A stretch of 22,500 nucleotides of DNA from Prorocentrum cordatum. Taxonomy: Eukaryota > Sar > Dinophyceae > Prorocentrales > Prorocentraceae. Of this stretch, positions 8,501 through 14,500 are shown piece by piece. The notes below the pieces were generated by a model. That model saw only the letters and a list, made by a program, of their open reading frames with translations. It was not told the DNA's origin and did not search any database. The position numbers were made by a program, and so were the translations under genes. The stretch is from NCBI GenBank assembly GCA_963575745.1, contig CAUYUJ010014609.1:290001-312500 (forward strand), read 5' to 3'. The first letter of the stretch is position 1. The number at the start of each line of letters is the position of its first letter.

Positions 8501-11500
8501 CGGGGGCCACCGGGAGACCAAGGCGTCGCATGTTTGTGTATACCAAGCGTGCTCGCCCGTCTTCGAGCCCTGGGACCATCACGGATCAATCCGACTCGTA
8601 CAATGCCGCATCTATCTGTATATATTTATATACATACATACATACATACATACATGGATATGTAGGGGCTAGGGTCTAGGGCTCCTGTCGTGTTTTTCTG
8701 CAGCGGATTTTTGCGTGTATTTCTGTCATCGCAGATTCCCGAAACGGCCAGCGGAAACCGACATGAATTTCACGCGTTCTGCAACTTTCATTCCTGGCCA
8801 AAAACATCCGCGCGAAATTCATGCGAAATCTGGAACGGGATTCTCCAAAACAATCCGGGCCCATCCCATTGTTTGCCGAACGAAATCCGCTCTGCGATGT
8901 TGGCGCCATGATGCGTATCCTGCTTTGGGAGAAGCAAGAACTGCGCAAACACAAACATTGAATCGGCGCTGGGTCCCCCTGGCGGCGCCTACGGCGCCGC
9001 CCTCAGGCGAGGCCCATGGCAACGGGCCGGGGAAGGGTGTCCAGCGCCGATGCAAAAAATCCGCGCGGAACTCTGAAAAAGTTTCGGTTTATGCAGTTCT
9101 TCCGCCTCCCAAGGAGGAGACGGGTCTGCCTGAGGCAGGTTCGTGTCCTGCGGACTCAAGTGATGGCTTCCGACACCCACCTCGAATGCCCGCAGCGGGG
9201 TCTCTCTGCCGAAAGGGGGGGACCGGGGGACCGTCATCGTGCTGCCATCGCTGAGGAGGGCACGAGGAGGCTTCCCCGGCCAAGGCGGCCGGCGACAACG
9301 AATCAGGGCCCCCGACCCAGACCGAAGGAACGGCCCGAGAACGCGAGCGCCTCGTTAGCTTTAAGTCGGGCGTGTCCCCCTACAGGGGGATTTTCGACAA
9401 ATAAAAAAAACCCAAACATACCCCAGAACAATAAAAAAATCCAAAAATAGTCCCCATATTATTTTTGGATTATGTTTTGATTATTTTTGGGTATATTTGA
9501 TTTTTTGGTCGAAAATCCCCCAGTAGGGGGACAGGCCCGACTTAACGTTAGCTCTTGCTTGTCACCCGACTTCTCACACCGCGCCCCGCGCACGGGCCAG
9601 CCTGGAACATATCCCTATCCCTATGCTGGGCACCTCCTCATCACGATGCCAATCTTAGGGATTCCCCTATTTTTTGAGGGCGGATCCCTAAGATTGTCAT
9701 CGCCTTTTGGCGTGTCAATCTTAGGGATAGGGATACGTTCGAGGCTGGTAATGAAAGCAAGACGCCTACAGGGCGCACGCGTGTTGCTCGCCTGGGAGGT
9801 CGGCGTCGCTCCTGTGCTTTGGGGCGCCGCGCTTCCGTTGCGTGTTCTCAAGACCGGGATCGGCCCGTGGCCCTGCTCGTTTCCCACTCCGTGGCAACGC
9901 GTTGCCTCCGCGCGCGTGATGTTCGCCGTCGCTACGCTTGTGAGAAAGCATTGTTTGGTCTGCGAGTCGAGAGCGAGCCTCTTCCGGGTAAGAGCTAGGC
10001 GGGCCGCGCAAAGCACTAATTGGGGAGACAGAGCACAGGCGGGCGGGGCCTCCACCTTGAGAAAACCATCGAGGACAAGACAACCCCTAACCCTACTAAC
10101 ATAGTGAAGACGTGGCCTCACCGAGGTCCCAGCCTTTGCACCAGGGATTCAATATTCTGAGCGGCTTGGTTAGAGACATCTGCAGAGCGAAGACCCCCTA
10201 TCCCTCATGCTTTTGCCTCCTCACTTAGGTCGCCTCACAAAGGATTGGGGGTCCTTTTACTGCGCCAAGAGAGCCCCGAATCGAATCGATAAGTCGGATC
10301 GGCAATCGAAACAGATCGGATCGACAGCCGAGTCGGGATGAGTCGAATCGGCGTACATCGCCAGCCCAGCCAGGTCTCATGGAGAAGTCGGAACCCACAC
10401 TGGAATCCGGGGCCGAACCGAACCGGAAGCGGAACCCATACCGGAGTCGCATCGACCCGAATCGGAGGCACCGAGAAGAGCCCCGCCTGCCCCCGGTTCC
10501 CCTGCCTTGGCACACCGCGCCTCCTCCTCCTCCTCCTTCTTCGGCCGTCGCTTCGTGTTCTGCTCCTCCCTCTCGCACGGTGGCACCATTCGCTTCCACG
10601 GCAGCCCCGTTTCGCTTCCTCGCCAGCGCAGTGACTCTGCCTGGCCGCCGACGTAAAAGAGAGTGCGCGGGCGAGGGGGGGGGAACATGATCAGGCATGG
10701 AAGGACCCCCAACCCCATTGGGAGGCGACCTAAGCTAGGAGGGTCAGAAACGTTAGGGATATAAAAGGGGTCTTTGCTGCAGACGTGTCGTACCAAACCG
10801 CCCATATGTATCATCCCTGAGGCAAGGACGGGGCCCCCAGTGAGGTCACGTCGTCACTCTGTTATCAGGGTCAAGTGATCTTGTATCCTCGATGAGACAA
10901 GATACCGTGTCGAGGAGAAGAGGTCCACAAAGCCTGGGAGATCGCGTGGCCGCGGCCATGGCACCACACAGCCCTGGTCCCAGACCCCCGACGTCATGGG
11001 CTGTGCGCGGCGTCGACCCTGCAGCTTCGCGACCCCCTCCCCGGGACTGGCCTTTCGTCCAGCGCCGTTTCTGCTGACGGCCACTGGGCCTGGTAACGGC
11101 TCCCCAGAGGCCAAGCACGGCCAAACAACCTGCCATCGGGAATCTATCGACCCGGGTCAATCCAGACCCGGGTCAGCAAGGCTCTGCAGGATCCGGCAAG
11201 ATGCTGCAAAATCCTGCAGGATCCTGCACCCTAACCAGGGTCAATGCGCCCCTGGCTCTGCGGGATCCTGCAAGATCCGCCGCTCTGGCTGATCCCCGTT
11301 TGCATTGACCCTCGCCTAGAGGCTCCCGAATCTTGCGCCATCTTTGGGGAAAACGAAAAGGTACCGATACCGCCCCCCAGACCTTCCCCGGGGTGTGTTC
11401 TGACAAGAATTCCGAGGCGAATCCAGCGGTGGCGACGAAGGCATCCCAGGAGGCCCAGAAAGGAGAAAACGGGCAAGGAGTAACAGTGAAGGTACCTTTT

Positions 11501-14500
11501 TCTTTTGACCAGGGTGCTTTCTGACCAGATTTCCGAGGCAAATCCAGCGGCGGCGACAAGGGCCTTCCAGGAGGCCCCAAAAAAGTGAAAACGGGCGAAG
11601 GGCAGCGTTATGGGTACCTTTCCCGCCTCGGAGCCTCTGAGTTTGCCTTGGCCCCCGTCGCAAGGCTCCCGATCCCATCACCATTTCCTCACGCCGCGAG
11701 GCGGCCTGATGGAGGAGGGGGAGGGGGAGGAAGAAGAAGAGGAGGAGGAGGAGGACGAGGAGGGAGGAGGAGGAGGAGGAGGTCGAGGAGGTCGAGGAGG
11801 AGGGGGAGGACCTGCCTGGATCTTTGGGGTCCTCCGCCCCCCTCTTGGGCGCCCCCGGCAATGCACTGCGCCCGGCTCGTACAGCAGGTAGCCCGGGTGC
11901 CCGTGCGCCTCCACCCCGCGGGCGCGGAGGCGCTCCACCGTGCGCCGGTCCGCCTGCTCGCACAGCGCCTCGTAGCGGCGCCCAAAGTGGACGCTGCCGG
12001 CGCCCACCTCCTTTGGGGAGCGGCGGCTGCACCAATCGGAGGAGGAAAAGGTGCCCGTGCCTAGGGGAACAAACAGTGGCATAAGCATAAAAACTCGGAG
12101 GTCCGCGCGGATTTCTCGGATCGGCGCTGGGGCCCCCCCTGCGGCGCCTCCGGCGCCGCCCCTGGCGCACTCCGCGCGGCAGGGAGGGGAGCCCAGCGCC
12201 GATCCGAGAAATCCGCGCGGACCTCCGAGTTTTTGCTCGCCATCGCTCGGACGTCCATTCCCTGTGTTTTTTTTGGTTTCGTGCGTGGTTTTTTCGCCAA
12301 ATGATCAAGGATGCTCCTCGATGGTCCTCGCCGACGGAAAAGTGCACACGTCCGAGCGATGCCGAGTTTTTATGTTTATGTCATTTTTTGTTCCCCTGGT
12401 GCCGCTGCCCCCTCTCCCTCGGCTTCGCCTTTCCGGGGGGGGCCTCCCGGGAGACCCTCGTCGCCCCCCCCTGGACTCGCCCCGGGGTTGTCTGGTCCGA
12501 GCGCACCCCGGAAGGGGTCCAGGGAGCAGTGGCGCCCAGAGTGGACGCCGCTGGCGCCCACCTCCTCGGAGGAGCAGACCCAGACCCCCTCGAGCCATGA
12601 CAAAATCAGGACGGGAGGTATTTCACTGCTGGGGGCCTCTGGGGGCCCTTACTGGGGCTCGGGACCGTCAAAACACAATTCAGGATGAAAAGCCGGTGCT
12701 GAGGAATGGTCGAGACGTCGGGGGGATTTTTCAAGGTTGTGTCCCACATGATTTGTAACGCGCCCACAGAAGGTGCGCGGGCCAACGTCTCGGGGGGTCC
12801 GCGGCCCCACGTCTCGTCAAAATAATCGTGACGGCGGATGTCTGGGGAGGGCGGAAGGCGAGTCGAATACAGTGGAAACCCATGCCAAGAAACACCCTGC
12901 TTGCCTCCAGGGTGCCCTGGGTTTCTTGGGTCTCGGTGGCTTCGCTATGGAGAGCTTGACGTTCCCGCACCGAATCAATGGACCAATGGACGTCGCGGGG
13001 TCTCAGGGTTGGGTTTCTTGTGGAAGGCTTCTTGTGGTCGAGCTCCTACAGTGGAGGCCAGTCCACAAGAAAACTTCCACCAGAAACCCAATCCTGAGAC
13101 CCCGGGACGTCCATCCATGTTTGGTGTGGGAACACGCTTTCCATCGCAAAACTATCGAAACCCAAGAAACCCAGGGCACACTGGAGGCAAGCAGGGTATT
13201 TCTTGGCATGGGCCTCCACTGCACTGGAAGTAAGTAAAGACCGCATTCGCACAAATCTTCGGGGCTCCGCGCTGATTTCCTTCCCCTGCGCTGGATCCCC
13301 CCCCCCCGCGTCGCCTCCTGCGCCGCCCCTTGCGCGCTCCGTGCGCCAGGGAGGGGGGGGCTCCAAGTGCCGAGCCAAGAAACCCGCGTGCAACTGAGAA
13401 AGTGTACGCGTATGCAGTCTTTGTCGGACGGGGCTGGGGCTAGGACGAGGGCTAGGACGAAGAAGAGAAAACGCTATCAACACAAACTTTTGGCGCTCCG
13501 CGCGGACTTCTTGTATCCGCGCTGGGCCCCCCCAGCGGCGCCTCTGGCGCCCCCCCTTGCGCGCTCCGCGCCAGGAAAGGGGGTCCGGCACAGATCCAAG
13601 AAGTCCGCGCGGAGCGCCAAAGGTTTATGCTGATGCAATATTTGTCGGACGGGGCTACTCAGACGAGGATTCAACCCGTTCCAGAGCGTTCCGGAACGCT
13701 CTCGGAGCGTTCCAGAACGCTCCGAGAAGGCCACGGCGCCCGAGGCATCCTCCAGAGCCGATAGATCACAAATACTCTCGATTTATCCCCACCCGATCTT
13801 ATCCTCGTCCTGGCTCCGTCATATTTTGCTCCTCTGAGGAGGTGGCCATCCCCTGACGTCATGACTTTTCATGACGTCGACCCCCAAAGATCTCGAACCA
13901 TTCCCAGGGACCGGCTTTTCATCCTGAGTCGTTTTTTGACGGTCCCGAGCCCCAGTAAGGGCCCCCAGAGGTCCCCAGCAGTGAAACACCTCCCGTCCTG
14001 ATTTTGTCATGGCTCGAGGGACTCTGGGTTTGCTCCTCTGAGGAGGTGGGCGCCAACAACGTCCACTCTGGGCGCCGCTACTCCCTGGACCTCTCCTGGG
14101 ATGCGGTCTGCGCAAAATTCCGGGGCTAATCCAGCAGTGGCGACTCGGGCGTTGGCAGAACTGTGTTTAGTGGGACCTGGTTCTTTGACCTCTGGGGAAC
14201 GCACCCCCCGCCCCGTTCCACTAACTTTCCGGAACTGCCGTCGCCCGAAAAAAAACACCATCTGCGGCGGACCTGGTTTGGTGATGCTGGCCATCTCAGG
14301 GGCTCCGAGGCCCCGCTACCAACCTGGGTCCCCTTACCTGGCGTCCTGGCGGTACCCGCGCGGCGAGGGCCTCCTATGGGAAGGACGGTAAGGGCCCCCA
14401 GAAACCGAAACTGGTGAACACCCTCCCGTCGTGCTTGCACCTGGAGGGGCACCGGCAGGGTCGTCATTCATCGGGGCTGGACAGACCCCCCTTTTGTAAA

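Noticed and set aside
8696-8898. A sixth MITE family
   Set aside because: Only scattered complementary blocks are present and there is no second copy in the window, so it is listed as an imperfect inverted repeat only.
10090-10112. Minus-strand GHVFT as the missing photolyase VFTPF-like exon
   Set aside because: A stop codon directly precedes it, no acceptor fits, and the match is only four or five residues.
11316-12347. 343-codon minus-strand open frame
   Set aside because: It runs through repeat F, the GGA tract and family A/B elements. Only the short stretch at 12010-11867, in another frame, has homology (photolyase).
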